Shown here in pieces: positions 21,294 to 33,059 of a stretch of DNA of 64,000 nucleotides. The first letter of the stretch is position 1; the number at the start of each line of letters is the position of its first letter. Source of the DNA: Aplectana chamaeleonis (taxonomy: Eukaryota; Nematoda; Chromadorea; Rhabditida; Cosmocercidae); assembly GCA_029168955.1 (NCBI GenBank), contig JAPDOI010000010.1, forward strand, positions 3,557,001 through 3,621,000, read 5' to 3'. Made by a program: the position numbers and the translations under genes. The notes under the pieces were generated by a model. It ran no database searches and was not told where the DNA came from. It worked only from the letters and a program-made list of their open reading frames with translations.

Positions 21294-21894
21294 GGTGAAG
21301 AGCCAGAAATACATCGGTTTTCAACCACATAAACGCTGAAGAGGGTGAAAACAAAATGATGAAGGCATTCAAATGCTCTACAAGACAACATGCAACACAA
21401 TGTTACCAGTAAAATGAACATGAGTGAACAGAGAGAACGCAATATTAGAAACCGCATATTCCTAACGGGTCATGCTGTTAAGACAATGTTGAAGACGGCG
21501 ATTCAGTGGGTTCCACTCCCAGGTACGGGTCGTGCACAGTAGGGAGCACCGCTGCTGCATCAGACTCCTTCACGCTTCTGCGAAAATTCGCTCTAAAAAT
21601 TGAGAATTTTACCAAACGATTTCTTTCCTTGACTACTGAAGAAAGAATTTAACTTACATTGTGACCAATATCATATCAAATATATCAGCATGAAGTGACA
21701 CTTCTACCGCGATATTGGCCTTCTTATACGTCGCAATAACGAAGTCGTCTGGAGAAGACGCTAAATCAAGTAAATTCATCTCAGATCCGAAATGTACCAC
21801 AGCCTAGCCAAAAATTTTTTAGCAATTATTGGCGAATGTAAAATTAGCGCTAGTTGACGGGTAATTAACTGAAGGATTCTCTGACATCTTTAGA

Positions 21895-22300
21895 TTGAAG
21901 GCAAGGTCCGGTCAAATTTTGACACTACCGAAATTTGGGTTAAATAGATTGGGCTGGCCTACCTGAACATCGTCTGAAAGTTTCACGAACTCTGAACTCT
22001 TAGTTCTGGAGAAAACAGCCTCAAAGTCGGGGATTACGGTATTCACAGCATGATAATCATGGCTGGAATGACCGATAATTACACAGCACTTTTGAAGAAT
22101 GCGTGGACAACCGCTAAATATGGACGATGGCCACACTTTTCTGACTTTTCTGGATCATCGGCTAACGGAAGTGGCGGGAATAACTTGGAGAAGACAGGTT
22201 TTTACGCAGTTTTCGCATGTTCCTTGGGACTACCTGTAGCAAGAGCACCGATTTAGCGGGAAATCTCAAAATCGAAATTCTGCCCGGACCCTGCCTTTAA
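21895..22300. mobile_element. TTAA-target short element (family T), diverged copy
   Basis: Left end TTGAAGGCAAGGTCCGGTCA, right end CCCGGACCCTGCCTTTAA. The left target has decayed to TTGA. Interior not shared with the main subfamily. Confidence 0.62.
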
Positions 22301-23096
22301 GATGATTAATTTACATTATCCGACACTCTATACAAGATTTCTCCTTAAATCACCAGAAACGTCTTGTAGTCTATCAGAAAAGTCGCGATTTCTGTCAGAT
22401 CAAGAAATCGACGCCGTCTGACCCCAATGGGTCATTTGGGAGCCATAATCGATGCAGTAAACGAATGCAAGCACGTCCCTGCGCTTCTTAAAGTAGTCCC
22501 AAGCGCGAACCTAAGCGCACTCAGATCAGCTCCATGCTTCGCACTACTGGCCACTTCGCACGCAATCACATATTCTTATGCGCATTTAAGTAAGTCCACA
22601 CGCCTACACAGACACGAGCTCGTCCTTGCGCGCTTGTGGACACAAGCGCGCGAAAGCAGACGCACAGACACGTTCGCTCGTATGTATATGAAAACGCGTG
22701 CACCTAAAAACCAGCGTAAATCTACGCGAGCTCACGTGGATTCATGCACGCGCTTACATAGCCCGATTCTGAAAACGCGCGATTTGATGAACGGGAACCA
22801 GGCGTCAACTATTTTTATTCAGCTAGGCCATGTTCTCTCAGGTCTGGCGCTGCCTGTTATCACTATTGTCATCAAGAAATGTGAAGAGTCTAATATTGTA
22901 AATTCAAAAAATTGCGCCGAATAATAGAAGTACCCTCTATAAAACGTCGTAATTCACATCGTTCGAGGCGCGAGCGGCGCGCGCGACGTCTCAGCCTCCG
23001 TCTGCCATCCGCTCTCTCACTGTCTCTAACCTCCGCTCCGCACCGGCACGCGTAGGAACCATGTGAATTTCGCCGTTTTATAGCCTGTACAACCTC
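22301..23096. other. No gene recognised; one 165-codon open frame
   Basis: The frame at 22427-22924 (plus) has no signal peptide, motif or repeat I recognise. Its composition (many Arg/His/Thr, GC-rich words such as ACGCGC) looks like a chance frame. A GC-rich patch follows at about 22965-23060. Confidence 0.3.
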
Positions 23097-23250
23097 TATT
23101 AGAAGTACACCTCTAATAGAAGTACACCAAAAAGAGAGGGCTGAGAATTAGAAGTACAGCCTCTATTTGAAGTACACCTCTAATAGAAGTACATATAAAA
23201 TAGGGATCTGAGTATTAGAAGTACATGTACTTCTAAAAGAGAAAATACGG
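23097..23250. repeat. Repeats of CTCTAATAGAAGTACA with TA-element end
   Basis: The word AGAAGTACA recurs six times or so with 20-60 bp spacing. A local palindrome AGAAGTACATGTACTTCT follows, then GAGAAAATACGGTA, which resembles the end of the MITE at 18291. Likely a decayed TA-type element. Confidence 0.55.
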
Positions 23251-24124
23251 TAGTTAGAAGAATCACGAACAAAATGAGAAGCTGAGAAAGTTTTCCTATC
23301 GGCGAAACACATGAACTTACACGGGAAAGGTGAAATGTAGTGATTATCGACGAGAAATCGATCAGTTGCGAAAGACGCAAGCAATGAATAATTTGAGTAG
23401 CTTTCTTGCGTCTAAACGGTATGTTACTTGCGTCTTTGTGGTCTCTTCCGAAAGACGCACTTAGCATACACGCCCCCTCGAATGCTACTTGCGTCTTTCA
23501 AACGTGCAAGTGACAAGAAGTGACGTTTTCGACCCTGTAAAGACGCATGTAACAAGGAATCGGGGTGATTAGACGCAACAAGCTAGTCTGGGAAGTTCTG
23601 AGTGGGAGAGTGCAATGAACTGTTTATTTCAAACAGCAACGGCTTGCCGTTATGAGGCGCGCCGTACATCGCGTGAGTTTGCAATCGATGTCTAACACAT
23701 GCATGATAATAACTACGGCAACGGCCCAATCTACGTGGGCAAAACACTAACGATCTTCATATTCGACTACGACAAGTGCATTAGTGGATAGATTAAGGTT
23801 CCTACGATCTTGTAGTTAGCAAATAATATAACAAAACAATATGGCATTGAGATTACTACTGACTATTATCAAATAACTATGAGATTCGTCTCAAAAGCAA
23901 CAAAATAATGAGGTTATAACTGAGAGGAGATATCGCGCACCAGATTTGGTTTTGAATCGGCCACGCGCAACCCGTTTTTCGAAATCTAAGTTCAGGCTAA
24001 AGGTAGAAATTAGCTTTAAATGGCATTAAAAAGAGCGCAAAAAGTTGTGTATAATGCCCTAATATGGTTTAGAATGGTTTCCTAGGATTTGAGAAAATTT
24101 TTAAAAAACCGCAAGTTTTCTCTG
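23251..24124. other. No gene seen
   Basis: Contains several dispersed TTGCGTCTTTC/GAAAGACGCAA words between 23365 and 23580, in both orientations. Otherwise featureless. Confidence 0.3.
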
Positions 24125-25461
24125 TTAACCCATTCACGACCGCGTGTCCCACCGGTGGGACACGCGTTGACTACCACTTCGGACCGCGTGTCCCACCGGT
24201 GGGACACTCTTTTCAAAAATCGATTTCTCCACCGCATCAAGGAATTTCTAAACCTATTTATGGTCAATGTGTTCACCTATTCTAGACTTAACTATGAACT
24301 TCGTGGTCCGCTGGCAGCTTTACCACTACAATATATCTGACCCTTCGAATGCAGCGAGGTCGAAAACCGCAATTATGAGTACAGATCGCATTTTTACACG
24401 CCATTGATGGCGAATTTTTTCCTTTACCCATTACTCGAGAAAAAATCCCTCCTTCTAAGAGTGGTCAGAACGTATAGCACTATTCAATATATCACAGAAA
24501 CATTATTACTGATACTGAGCACCATTCCCGTGTAGAGAATCGGCTTTTCTGTCGCCCGTATTTTGTTCACAGAAATTATTCTATGCAAATATAACCAATT
24601 TAGTGACCATTAGGGTCTTTTCTGGAAGTACTGCTTGGTTACGGTGGTACCATCGTAGGCCGGGGCTAAAACTTCGGTGAAAACTACCTTGGAGAGGAGT
24701 GGACGAGAAAAATGGGGACGTGCCAGAGCAGGAAACGAGTGAAAACTTATAAAATGGTTACTACACTAATCATTCCTAGTCAATATGTAATAAAAGAACT
24801 ATTTCCCACGTCTGATTGTGAAAAACAAACATTCAATAGGCTTTTTACAAAATATCTCTTCCTAGAAGGTGCCGAACCTGAGGGTGTGGGGGAAAAAAAT
24901 GGCGAAGTTCTAAAAAAAGTCATTTCCGTCAGCATTATTAACAGATTTGAAAATTGAGGAGTATTTTCTACGTCTGAATGTCAAAAAGAATGCTGAAAAT
25001 GTTTACTACAAAAAAACCCGCGTCGTAATGCGATAGACAGCAAGAGCGATGGAGAAGCTAACCCAAAAATCATTGCAAATCTAAAAAATATCATTTCACT
25101 GAGCGTTTCCTGTTTATTGAAGAACAGAAAAATGACTATCATTATAATCTACGATAATTTATGTTTCAAACCGCTAGAATTCAACGAACTCACGTGATTT
25201 TGTGGATGGTCTTATCTACACAGTTGAAAATTTAGGAGGCCATTTCTCTGGAAGGAAAGAGTTATAGAAGCTGAAATTTCGGCATTATGATTTTGACGTC
25301 AACAGTCGTACAATGAACAAAAAAAACGAAAATCGATTTTTGGTGGCGTGCCATTCGAGCAAAAGTGGCCCACCGGTGGGACACTGTATACGGTGACGCA
25401 ATATTGCACGTGGTCCGAACGTGCAGCCACCCAAAATTAGGCGTGGTCGTGAATGGGTTAA
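24125..25461. mobile_element. piggyBac-like TTAA element, non-autonomous
   Basis: TTAACCCATTCACGACC at the left and its inverse at the right (25445-25461), with TTAA at both ends. Inside the left end the palindrome GTGTCCCACCGGTGGGACAC occurs twice (about 24144 and 24189), and a partial copy sits inside the right end (about 25369). TTAA targets and CCC-starting ends fit piggyBac. The interior has an 81-codon frame (24712-24957) without recognisable domains, so no transposase is visible. Confidence 0.75.
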
Positions 25462-25781
25462 TCTTCTTTTTTTTCAGACGGCGTTCACGATCTTGTGCTA
25501 CCAGTTAAAATTAAGCTAGGGAGCTCATTTTCGGATAGGAGGCTGAAAATGGATGCAGGTCGCTCCTATTCCAATTTGAACTTGATACCTTAACTTTTAA
25601 TGGTACCTCAAAACCGTGGGTTTACATACTAAATTAACCGTGGAGCACGAAAACTGTTTTTTTTTCTGCTGAGGCTGTGGAGACCTGGGTGTGTGGGTGA
25701 AATTGCAGCCAATCAACACAGTTCGTCGGAGGTAAGTACTGAATTTGTCAGAATTCGTATTCATGACACGTCATCAATCGA

Positions 25782-26140
25782 TAATCAATATTATCAAATT
25801 TTGTGCTTTTTGCACAGAGTGTGGCGAACCGTGGTGATTGCTTTTGGGACTGGTTTTCTTGGCTGAGGAATTTTGCTCATCAGTCATTATCGATAAATAC
25901 CGATCAATAATATTAATTTTTTCGCCTGTTGCGCAAAATGCCGCAATGATTTTTGATTGTTGATGGCTCTAAGTCATTTGTTTGGGAAATTCTTCTAATC
26001 ATTCAAGATCAAATATTAATGATCAATAATACCGATTTTCGCGTTTTGCACCGAACGCGGCAATGAGTTTTAATTTTTGTGGTTGTAGGTCATAGGTTTC
26101 AAAAATTGTACTCATACGACAATATCATCTGTTACATGTT
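25782..26140. repeat. Three degenerate tandem ~121-bp units
   Basis: Units start near 25782, 25905 and 26026. Each opens with a (GA)TCAATAATATTAAT-like word, then TTTTGCGC/GCACxxAxxGCGGCAATGA, then a GG-TTTCT-type middle. Confidence 0.6.
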
Positions 26141-26210
26141 TCATCATTCCAAAATGGAAATCGTTGAGCAAAATTGAAGCCAGAAAGGGAACCTTTGGGA
26201 AAAATATGTG

Positions 26211-26757
26211 AAATTTCTGAAAATTTAGCTTCCTGGCAAAAGTAGCGATTTGGCAATGTCATTTAGAAGTCAAAAAAAATTTCGAAAATGTCTTGAAATA
26301 TCTTTAAAAATGATTTCGCGTAAAATAGCCTGGAGTAATAGAAAAATTAGGAAATGAAGTGAAATAACCAAAAATACGATTTGGTGGTGGATCATTTCAC
26401 AAGCTTCTCCGTTAAACTTATCAAAACGAAATCAAGCACGATATGGAATGGAGCCTTTCGTTCACCTAGCTTGACCTATGCTGATTCCCTTATTACAGCT
26501 TTCAAAAATGGCTTAATGTTTCCGTTGAGCGCTTGATTTGGTTTTGATAAGTTTAACAGAGAAGCTTGTGAAATGATCGACCACCAAATCGTATTTTTGG
26601 TTATTTCACTTCATTTCCTAATTTTTTTATTACTCCAGGCTATTTTACGCGAAATCATTTTTTAAAGATATTTCAAGACATTTTCGAAATTTTTTTTGAC
26701 TTCTAAATGACATTGCCAAATCGCTACTTTTGCCAGGAAGCTAAATTTTCAGAAATC
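26211..26757. mobile_element. Foldback element with ~225-bp arms
   Basis: Left arm 26211-26434 and right arm 26533-26757 are near-perfect inverses: AAATTTCTGAAAATTTAGCT outermost, GGTTATTTCACTTCATTTCC in the middle, and TTTTGATAAGTTTAAC at the loop side. The spacer is about 98 bp. No target duplication was established. Confidence 0.8.
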
Positions 26758-27457
26758 ATAGGTTTGGAAGCCACCGGCCTTGTCCGGTGCCTGATAGGTC
26801 TTCTCCTATCTATTCTCGCGAGGATCGCGATACAATGAAGAAATAGAGAAACAACTACTCAGCTCCCAAGATAGCGATATAAGCGCGTAATCGTGGCTTT
26901 TTTAGAGATAGGATACAAATCATTAGAGATAGGATACAAATCGTACTTCCATGGAGTCCCAAGATTGGATGATAACGCTACCAATTATCTGGATTAGAAA
27001 TGAAATCTCATTTTCATGAAAGGATTTCTTAAAGTTCATTTCCCTGTCAAAAGTAATGGTTTGGCGAAGTTATAATTACGAGAAAGTAGAAGTCAGCGGC
27101 TGAACAATCGTTTCAAGACCTTGGGAGATGAGGTGGTGGAGTCGTTCAATTCAAAAACGCATATGACTGCTTTTGATCGATCGGCATCGAGATGGTGGAC
27201 TGCCGGTGCTCCCTGAAACGGGTGTGCAACTTTAGGATAAAATCAATTAGTGGGACTGTAATTAGTGATGGTTCGCACCTCGACTCAGATTACCAGAAGG
27301 TATAATTATCTCCCTCGACTCAGAATCTCTCGCCCACTCCGCACGGCGACTAGATCGCCGCAACTCGACGATGTGGTTGCCTTCGTATCCCTCTTGGAGG
27401 AGAGTAAGTGGAGGCATTGGCATCGTTCTGAACGGGACGCTCCTAATGGCTTTGCCA
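26758..27457. other. No gene seen
   Basis: Contains a small hairpin (CACCGGCCTTGTCCGGTG, about 26773) and a 20-bp direct repeat (TTAGAGATAGGATACAAATC, twice at 26900-26942). The rest is unassigned. Confidence 0.35.
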
Positions 27458-28391
27458 TAAGCCTAGTTTTGGCTGCAGGTGGTCGCTGCGGCCATGCGAG
27501 GGACAACTGTTCCTTTTTCATCGCGCCTAATGGAAAGGCGCTCCAATTGTGATCGCTTCGTGGCAAACGTCCTACATCGCTGGGTCGCGGCGACGAAATT
27601 CTATGTTATACTGCATCGCTGTATACTGCCAGTATGGCAGCGATGGAGCGATTGCCAGCGAATGACACGTTTCGCTTAGTTAACGTTGACCCTTTCACAT
27701 GACAAGATCAGTGTTTATGAGCCGGAGCATGTTATTAATGGTCACTGGCCATTACTTTCCACCAATGGATTGATATTCTTCGATCGTCAATGTGGCTATG
27801 CACTATGAACGAAATCGCTGCCGCTGCTACAGTTTACCGCAATGTTAAAAGGACATGGTGCGGTTGCGGCCACACACTAAAACTACGGGGGAAGACGCCT
27901 AAGTTCACTATCGATCGACAGGACAGCTGATTTTCTCTGTAAGTTACGGGTATTCTTGTTTGCTTCGGCATTAATTTTGTTTCTAATTGCTTAAATATTG
28001 CGAATAGGGGCTATTCTTAGTGCGTGAGGGAAATTAGCCGTTCGTTCGGGCTTCGAAGTGTTTTTTCTAAATTCTGCTTTGAAATCGAAAAAAAAACGGC
28101 AAATCCCTCTCGCACACCAAGAAAAGCCCCTATTCGTAATATTATAAGAGTCAGAAACAAAAGTAATGCCGAAGTAAACAAGAAAAAAAAAAGAAAAACA
28201 GAAACTCACCCAAAAATCAACTGTGCTGTCGATCGATAATGAAATTAGGCGTCTTCCATCGTAGTTTTAGTGTGTGACCGCAACCGCACCATGTCCTTTT
28301 AACATTGCTGTAAACTGTACATCGCTGCAGCAGCGGGTGTGAAATCGCTGCCATGAAAAACAGCAGCGATGCAGTCAAAACTAGGCTATAG
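27458..28391. mobile_element. Long foldback element (~930 bp)
   Basis: Ends AGCCTAGTTTTGGCTGC and the inverse GCAGTCAAAACTAGGCT. The symmetry recurs inward: GGACATGGTGCGGTTGCGG with its inverse, ACTATCGATCGACAG with its inverse, and AATAGGGGCT with its inverse near the centre (about 28070). The flanking TA is approximate. Confidence 0.7.
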
Positions 28392-29068
28392 GCAAAGACA
28401 GAGGCATGGTATTCTCATTGATTGATCTTAAAGGAAGGTAACGAATATCGAATAAATATGGATATAGAACGAAACCAGGAGTTATCTCTTTTAATAAGAA
28501 TTGAATGGTATTCAATTAGATAAATCAATGTGGATACGTGGAACACGAAAATTGAATTATGTGATGGAATCTATGGAATTCAAATAAAATAATCATAGAA
28601 TTAAAATATTATAATATTCATCGAGAAAATCATGAAATAATAATCGAAAAGAAAATTTTATTTGAAATAAAACTTGCGGGAGCCATTCGATTTCTAATTC
28701 AGTGTTTTCATCCTCCCAGACAAGTCTGATACCAATTTACCGACCCCGGAGGGATAGAAGTTTGGGTGACCCTGGGCGAGGATCGATCACTCGACCGTGT
28801 GCGTGACAGTGCCACTGCTTCCACTCGCCATTCAAAATAGCTTTATAAATTATGGCAGGTGCCCTGAAAAGAAAAACTGTTAACGAATAACGAATTCGTT
28901 GAAAACTCAAAAAAAAACAAGTCCGTAAAAAACATATTCGTTCGTAACCAAACAACTCAAAAAAAAGTCCGTAAAAAAACTAATTCGTTTGCAAAAAATT
29001 CAGCTGTGTGATTCCGTAGTACTTTTGTCACCTTGTGAATTAATTATTTACTCGCGTGTAATGATCTA
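28392..29068. other. No gene seen
   Basis: AT-rich sequence. ACTCAAAAAAAA-ACAAGTCCGTAAAAAA-type words repeat at 28905-28985. Confidence 0.3.
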
Positions 29069-29505
29069 GTGACTTACTTACTTACTTAATCGGTTGGCTT
29101 TCGCCTGACGCGGTCATTCCGCATCTTCACCGAGGTGTGCCGTCCTAGTAGTCAGCCGTGTCCATTTTTCACGGTCTTCAGCCACAATTTGAACACATTC
29201 CATCCAGCTGTCACTATTCCATTTCCTGCGAAACGTAACATCGCGCCTGAACTGTCTTTCGATGCCGAGTGACTTTAAATCCTCTTTAACCACATCCGTC
29301 CAGAACTTTCGCCTACGCCCAGGTGGCCGTTTCCAGACAGGATTTGGAAGCATTTTTAAAGCGTGTTGTACGAGACGATCCGGCGTTCTTCTTAGTATAT
29401 GCCCGAGCAGTCAAAGTCGACTTTCCATTGCTGCTTGAGATGGCGTTAGGAGATGCTGGCACCTCCCTCGTGTCAAGCGTTGATGTACTGCGTCGATTTC
29501 CTTGA
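29069..29505 (-). pseudogene. RTE-like LINE C terminus and 3' end
   Basis: Minus-strand C-terminal region of an RTE-type element. It reads GHILRRTPDRLVQHALKML, WKRPPGRRRKFWTDVVKEDL, FRRKWNSDSWMECV and RTAHLGEDAE, then a short 3' UTR and about four TAAG units (GACTTACTTACTTACTTAA on the plus strand, about 29070). A microsatellite tail in place of poly(A) is typical of RTE. One frameshift lies near 29370. The rest of the element is absent upstream, so this is a 5'-truncated copy. It may belong to the same clade as the relic at 1-1283. Confidence 0.85.
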
Positions 29506-29696
29506 TCTAGTGAATCTTACATAATTATTTTGTTTTGAAATACTCAGGTAAAGTAATGATACATATTCATGTAATATCTATTGAATGCTAATCTAATAAA
29601 CATGTGCTGTGAATCCTGTAATCAATATGCTGACACTGTATCGGTTACCGTCTGTGGTCCAATCGTAATCCGAGAGACAGCAATTGAGCCTGCATA

Positions 29697-30065
29697 GGCG
29701 CTATTCATACTACTCAACGCCAGCGCGGCACGCGCGTGCCGCGCTGGCGTGGCGTTTGTGTATGAATGGCTTGACGCCCCGCCCGCGCGGCACGCGCGTC
29801 AGCTCCGCCCGCTCCGCCTTGGCGTCGCCGCTGCAGTATTCATACTGCCTCCCGACACGCCTTGGCGTTTTCATCCACTGATATTATTTATCGATCGTCT
29901 CATTCATTCCAGCTTCACCGCTTCGCCATGGCGTCGCCGCTGGAGTATACATAGTCCCCGTAAGCGCGGCACGCGCGTCACGCGCGTAGAAATTATTCAT
30001 ACACAAACGCCACGCCAGCGCGGCACGCGCGTGCCGCGCTGGCGTTGAGTAGTATGAATAGCGCC
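29697..30065. mobile_element. GC-rich palindromic element with 3-bp ATA duplication (family H), copy 1
   Basis: Flanked by ATA (29694-29696 and 30066-30068). Ends GGCGCTATTCATACTACTC and its inverse. A perfect 34-bp palindrome centred near 29733 (AACGCCAGCGCGG... arms) recurs at the other end near 30028. Three-bp targets of TWA type and a GG start suggest PIF/Harbinger ancestry. Second copy at 47855-48170. Confidence 0.75.
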
Positions 30066-30252
30066 ATAACTCGCCGCGCGGAAGCCGCCGCGCGATCTTG
30101 GCTGTCTGCCCTCTCTCTCGAGGTGGGAGGAACTTTCTGGCGAGCGAGCCGAGGTGCGAACAGCGTTAACGAGTTTATAATTAAACCAGTGATATCTGAT
30201 TTTATCCTAAAGTCCCTCTTCCCCTGAAACCACCCCCATCGAGAACAAACAG

Positions 30253-30358
30253 CGCCGCGGATCGGCCGCTTGACCAACCCGCCATGAATTGTGCCGCGGA
30301 TCAGCCGTCAAGCGCCGCGGACCGACCGCAGAGCTCATCTGCCGCCGCGGACGGGCCG
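30253..30358. repeat. Four interspersed GCCGCGGATCGGCCG-type units
   Basis: GCCGCGGATCGGCCG, GCCGCGGATCAGCCG, GCCGCGGACCGACCG and GCCGCGGACGGGCCG, spaced 20-45 bp apart. Function unknown. Confidence 0.55.
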
Positions 30359-30433
30359 TGAGTTTCTCTGAGAAGGTGTGTAACAACAACTCCCTGCTCC
30401 GGCTTTGTGTATTTGTTATGCTACCGTAAATCC

Positions 30434-30514
30434 GGGATCATACTTTCAGCGACGAGCGACGCGACGCAATGTTTACCATCAGTCGCTGTAGCCGTTCGCG
30501 GAAAGTATGATCCC
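30434..30514. repeat. Short inverted repeat (MITE-like hairpin)
   Basis: GGGATCATACTTTC and its exact inverse GAAAGTATGATCCC, separated by a CG-rich loop of about 53 bp. Confidence 0.6.
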
Positions 30515-30897
30515 GCCCTAAGGCAACTGGAAGGCCTTGCAAATAAGTAGCGCCTAAAATTCTTCAGGGTTTCCTTGAGCAACGAAATGTCTCTCGTTTT
30601 TTTGTGAAGAAAAACGCCTATGACCCACTCACTCTCCATGGCTGGCCTTGCTTGAGTTTTATTACTTTCATAAAAACATCTTTATCACACGTTGGGAGTG
30701 CTGAAAAGTGAGGAAATGCGCGAAGAAGCCTTGTCGTACAAGTTCCTATGATTATTAATAGAATCGAGTTTGTTATCATAGTGTACAACAGTTCTCTAAC
30801 ACAAACCAATAGATTTGAAGCGTGATCAGCATGTTCATGAAAACATGGAAGAGTGGAAATTCCAGTCCTCGTATATGTATATGTTGTCTTTTTGTGA

Positions 30898-31023
30898 ATC
30901 TTGTCTAAAGTGGCTTGGATTTTGATACAATCATCAGGACTTTCAATCATGCTATAGATCTTGACATCATCTGCAGTTGCTTGCATTCAACTCCGCATCT
31001 CTATAAATTTTATTCAGCTCAGC
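30898..31023 (-). pseudogene. CR1-like LINE copy 2, catalytic (ADD) segment
   Basis: Minus strand: AELNKIYRDAELNASNCR, then a one-base frame change, then ADDVKIYSMIESPDDCIKI, which is the YADD-type catalytic block of CR1 with the tyrosine lost. It continues in frame from 34147-34381 if the hAT element at 31024-34146 is removed. Sequence below about 30890 no longer resembles CR1. Confidence 0.82.
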
Positions 31024-31639
31024 CAGGGTCAAGCTCACGGTGGTCCACGGACCACCGTGGGACCGAGGGGGGTTCGTTTTTTTTGGGAGAACTTGAAATT
31101 TTTCTGGGGGGGGGTCGTTACTTTTTTGGTCCATCGAAAATAATGTCTGTATCGAATTTTGAAAATCGAAAAAAAAATCGAAATTTGAGCAAAAATTGTT
31201 TGGGGCCATGATTATTTACCATGGAATATTAAACGTTATTGATGGAACAAGAGCGGTTTGAAATGAAAAATGGAGTTAATCATCAAACGTGTACTAGCTC
31301 AAGATTACCTCTTCTAAAAAATTTGGAATAGACATTACTTCGTGGTTTTCTAGCGAAATCCGATGAAAGCGGAGACTATTTTTCTTGCGTCGGAAGTCGT
31401 TAGGCCACGACCGCAAACTTTGTGCAGAACTGGCAATGTTAGCGTAGAAGGTTTTTAACGGTGGCACTGCATCCTGTATAGCACAGTACTTCTGGTGTAA
31501 GGCGATTTAGTTCGTCATCGAATCTTGGCGTACTTTATCTGTATAATCTGTATCTTGTTCGCGTCGTCTATATATTCGGACCAACCTCTGGTGTTTAACT
31601 TGGCGTTTGCAGGTTAATACATTTTGAAGTCTTCGAAAC

Positions 31640-33030
31640 TCGCTTTTTCACAATTTATAATCTCCAGCAGTATATGACGAGCTAAAGCATATGGGAAGTC
31701 CTCCAGCTTTCTGCGTTAGCGTCATCTCTTGGGGACATATACCCTTGAATCTGATTGGTATAGCTGGAGTAGATTTCAGTGATGTGGGCGCTAGCCAGAG
31801 CAACAGACGTACCTTCAGTATACATCTTACCCAAGGCTGGGTAGCTAAGAGCATCGACGTCAAAGGTAGTGTAATCGGTGTAGCGAAAAGCGTTGTCTTG
31901 GTCTCTTTGACTCCTCATCTTTATTTTTCTGGCTTCGTGTTTCGGGACTCCGAAGTTGAGAGCGTTTCATGGTTTCGCGACGTCGGTCTATTGAAGCCCC
32001 TACATGTCTTAGGATCATAATTAAACATGTGCTGAGATGTTGGGCCTCCAAATGAGGAATAGTACTGATCGAGAAACACTTTGGTCTCATTTTCGTATCT
32101 TAAGTTTGAGGGATTCTTCAATTTCGAAACGTTATTGTCTCTCAATAATCTTTCTGCAACATTTGCCATTTTGCCGTCATTGTTTCTCATCATGTGGTCG
32201 AAATAGCGCCAGCGAAACACATCATCTACCATGAGACTTTCTTCATATTGAAGTTCCTCTGAAAAAGTTGTCAGCTATGATAGTGTGTGGCTCACGTGGT
32301 CAGGAATTAGAAGCGTGGGTCCATCGAGGAGTACACACGCACCAGCCACATGTCTTGCTTTGATACTTTCAATTGTATCTTCGTTCGCCAAGGCTTGAAG
32401 GCACCTCTTCAAAACGGGGTAGTTGTGTAGGATCTTTGCTAGCGCTTGCTGCATGCTAGCCGACCAGCGGACTCATGCAACGCCCCCATTCCAAGGCACA
32501 AAACGTTCATCTGTTCCTGAGCGAGCCGATACGCATACTCAGACAAACCATCGCTCGGAGCGGGACCGGCTCCTTCCAGTTGTGACGTCATCGCCCGGAC
32601 AGCGGCCGAGGGGCGAATTAGCAACGCGGTCCCGGTCCGGTAGAAATATCAGCGTCGGCCGCTCTCTGGTCGCTCTCAGGGCGACAGCAGTGCCATCGCC
32701 AAAGCTTCAGCAATTGAGCTCTCATTATGTGAACGACCACATACTCTTTCCACTCCATTTTTTTGCACCCTTTGCACAATGTCTTCAAATATTTGTTGCA
32801 TCAGGTCGAAGCTTTCCATGCCTTTTCTGTGGCAGACCGTGACTAGAATTTCTGAGTTGGTAGCGAAATTTAACCTGTTATTTGGTTCACATAACACCTC
32901 ATACCTTTGGGTGCTGAAGCCCTTAGAGGAGGAAAAATATTCCGTAAAATAACACACGAATGCCATTTCTTGTTCCGCAACTTTAGAAAGATAGCAAACA
33001 ACATCTCCGTCATCATTGATTACCTTAGCA
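31640..33030 (-). pseudogene. Unidentified broken coding region carried by the hAT-type element
   Basis: Minus-strand segments that look protein-like but match nothing I recognise. 32676-33020 reads VINDDGDVVCYLSKVAEQEM then FNRLNFATNSEI-like text; precisely, CEPNNRLNFATNSEILVTVC and SFDLMQQIFEDIVQRVQKNG. 32439-32624 is in the same frame after stops. 31921-32232 reads MVDDVFRWRYFDHMMRNNDG and KVFLDQYYSSFGGPTSQHMF. 31682-31918 reads DVDALSYPALGKMYTEGTSV. Segments change frame, so introns or decay separate them. There is no hAT dimerisation block. It could be a captured host gene or an unknown element protein; I do not assign a function. Confidence 0.4.
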
Positions 33031-33059
33031 CTCGAAGATTTGAAACAAGTTCAAAATCG

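Noticed and set aside
22427..22924. 165-codon frame
   Set aside because: No domain, signal peptide or splice context, and the composition follows local base composition.
21026..23611. A 2.6-kb element bounded by AAGAACTTTCCAGACTAGC and its inverse
   Set aside because: Only about 18 bp match, flanks do not, and no target duplication is visible.
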